DNA of 37,396 bases from Thermoplasmatota archaeon (lineage in GTDB: Archaea > Thermoplasmatota > E2 > DHVEG-1). Every line of letters starts with the position of its first letter. The stretch's first letter is position 1. A program made the position numbers and the translations under genes. Positions 36,954 to 37,396 of this stretch are shown here, piece after piece. The notes below the pieces were generated by a model, which was not told the DNA's origin, searched no databases, and was given only the letters and a program-made list of their open reading frames with translations. The stretch lies in assembly GCA_025457885.1 (NCBI GenBank), contig JALOTN010000010.1, forward strand, positions 1 to 37,396. The letters are read 5' to 3'.

Positions 36954-37396
36954 ACTCCCATCGTCACCCGTAACAAATCACGTAACCCAGGGGAGACACC
37001 TAGGATGAAAATACCGATTTTTAGGAGATTGACGAACCGGGAATATCGTTCCAGTTCCTTTTTATAGAACACATCAAAGACATAGATGACAAGAATAATA
37101 AGCAGGAATTTCACGATGGGAAATAAGGGTGGCCATGCTTCCATCAGGCTGTTTGATGCCGGGTGTTTCTCTATGTAGGAGGGCAGCCCCATCTGGAGGG
37201 GATCATAGATACTTACATAACTGGTGATTCCATCGATGAGGTGACCTGCCAGCATCGAGAGATTCAACGGGAGTGTATAGACGACCAGGCGGTCGTTTTT
37301 GCGGAATTTCCATCCAATGAGGTACACGAAGGAGACGATGAGACTGACCAAGCCGATGACTAGGACCAGGACGTTGACATAGGTGCCATATGAAAG
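36950..37396 (-). CDS. DUF63-family membrane protein, 5' end outside the window
   Basis: The frame is open to the right edge (adding LSYGTYVNVLVLVIG), so the first codons lie outside the window. Several membrane helices are seen (VIGLVSLIVSFVYLIG, LIILVIYVFDVFY). The family-typical segment is MLAGHLIDGITSYVSI, followed by SYIEKHPASN. DUF63 proteins are archaeal polytopic membrane proteins of unknown function. Its overlap with lipA may be only positional. Confidence 0.8.
   Translation of the reverse strand, partial: LSYGTYVNVLVLVIGLVSLIVSFVYLIGWKFRKNDRLVVYTLPLNLSMLAGHLIDGITSYVSIYDPLQMGLPSYIEKHPASNSLMEAWPPLFPIVKFLLIILVIYVFDVFYKKELERYSRFVNLLKIGIFILGVSPGLRDLLRVTMGV

Noticed and set aside
1-37396. 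CRISPR array or cas genes
   Set aside because: No regularly spaced short repeats and no Cas-like protein were seen on either strand.

Overview
The window looks like a chromosome segment of an uncultivated archaeon, most probably a Thermoplasmatota (Thermoplasmata-related) lineage. The evidence is archaeal-type informational genes (Rpo7-Spt4-DUF359-S24e-S27ae; S6e-aIF2gamma-PIN), TATA-box promoters with leaderless or near-leaderless starts, an intron-containing tRNA-Met(CAT), a two-gene lipoate ligase (lplA+lplB) as in Thermoplasma, and many secreted beta-sandwich, beta-helix and PKD-type proteins of a style common in that group. The placement is inferred from family knowledge, not from a search.

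Layout. (1) 1-1002: end of an element integrated into a tRNA-Arg(CCG) gene. It holds a nuclease-like gene cut by the window edge and an SSV-type integrase N-terminal fragment that reads antisense into the tRNA. (2) 1119-3000 (minus): rpo7-spt4-DUF359-rps24e-rps27ae operon. (3) 3266-6128: two secreted proteins, followed by a tRNA-Leu-like 3' remnant. (4) 6407-8447: rps6e-eif2g-PIN operon. (5) 8502-13050: tRNA-Met with intron, followed by two tandem units that each begin with the same left sequence and end with the same right sequence around a copy of the tRNA 3' end. Unit 1 carries a Fic gene; unit 2 carries three secreted-protein genes. (6) 13091-14724 (minus): sodium:solute symporter plus small partner. 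(7) 15071-20074: a secreted adhesin-like protein, an arylsulfotransferase-like protein, membrane proteins, a 48-residue zinc ribbon and a candidate structured RNA. (8) 20108-24318 (minus): SCP2-like protein, Fe-S/FAD oxidoreductase and a secreted metzincin-like protease. (9) 24494-28814: esterase lipoprotein, PAS sensor, HtpX-like protease, DNA glycosylase and a small membrane protein. (10) 28899-31633 (minus): folP-folK-PTPS-ubiA. (11) 31769-35017: small protein, D-aminoacyl-tRNA deacylase, an MGMT-like protein convergent with it, MBL hydrolase, radical SAM. (12) 35021-37396 (minus): DUF63-lipA-lplB-lplA.

Two themes stand out. First, secreted proteins here are built from constant ends and variable middles. 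Several genes share a promoter/leader and a near-identical signal peptide. Four unrelated secreted proteins share a C-terminal tail rich in F, L, R and P, which may be an undescribed sorting or anchoring signal. Second, secreted and Fic cargo is concentrated next to tRNA genes or tRNA 3' remnants, and the tRNA-Met locus shows a tandem, cassette-like arrangement with no recombinase inside.
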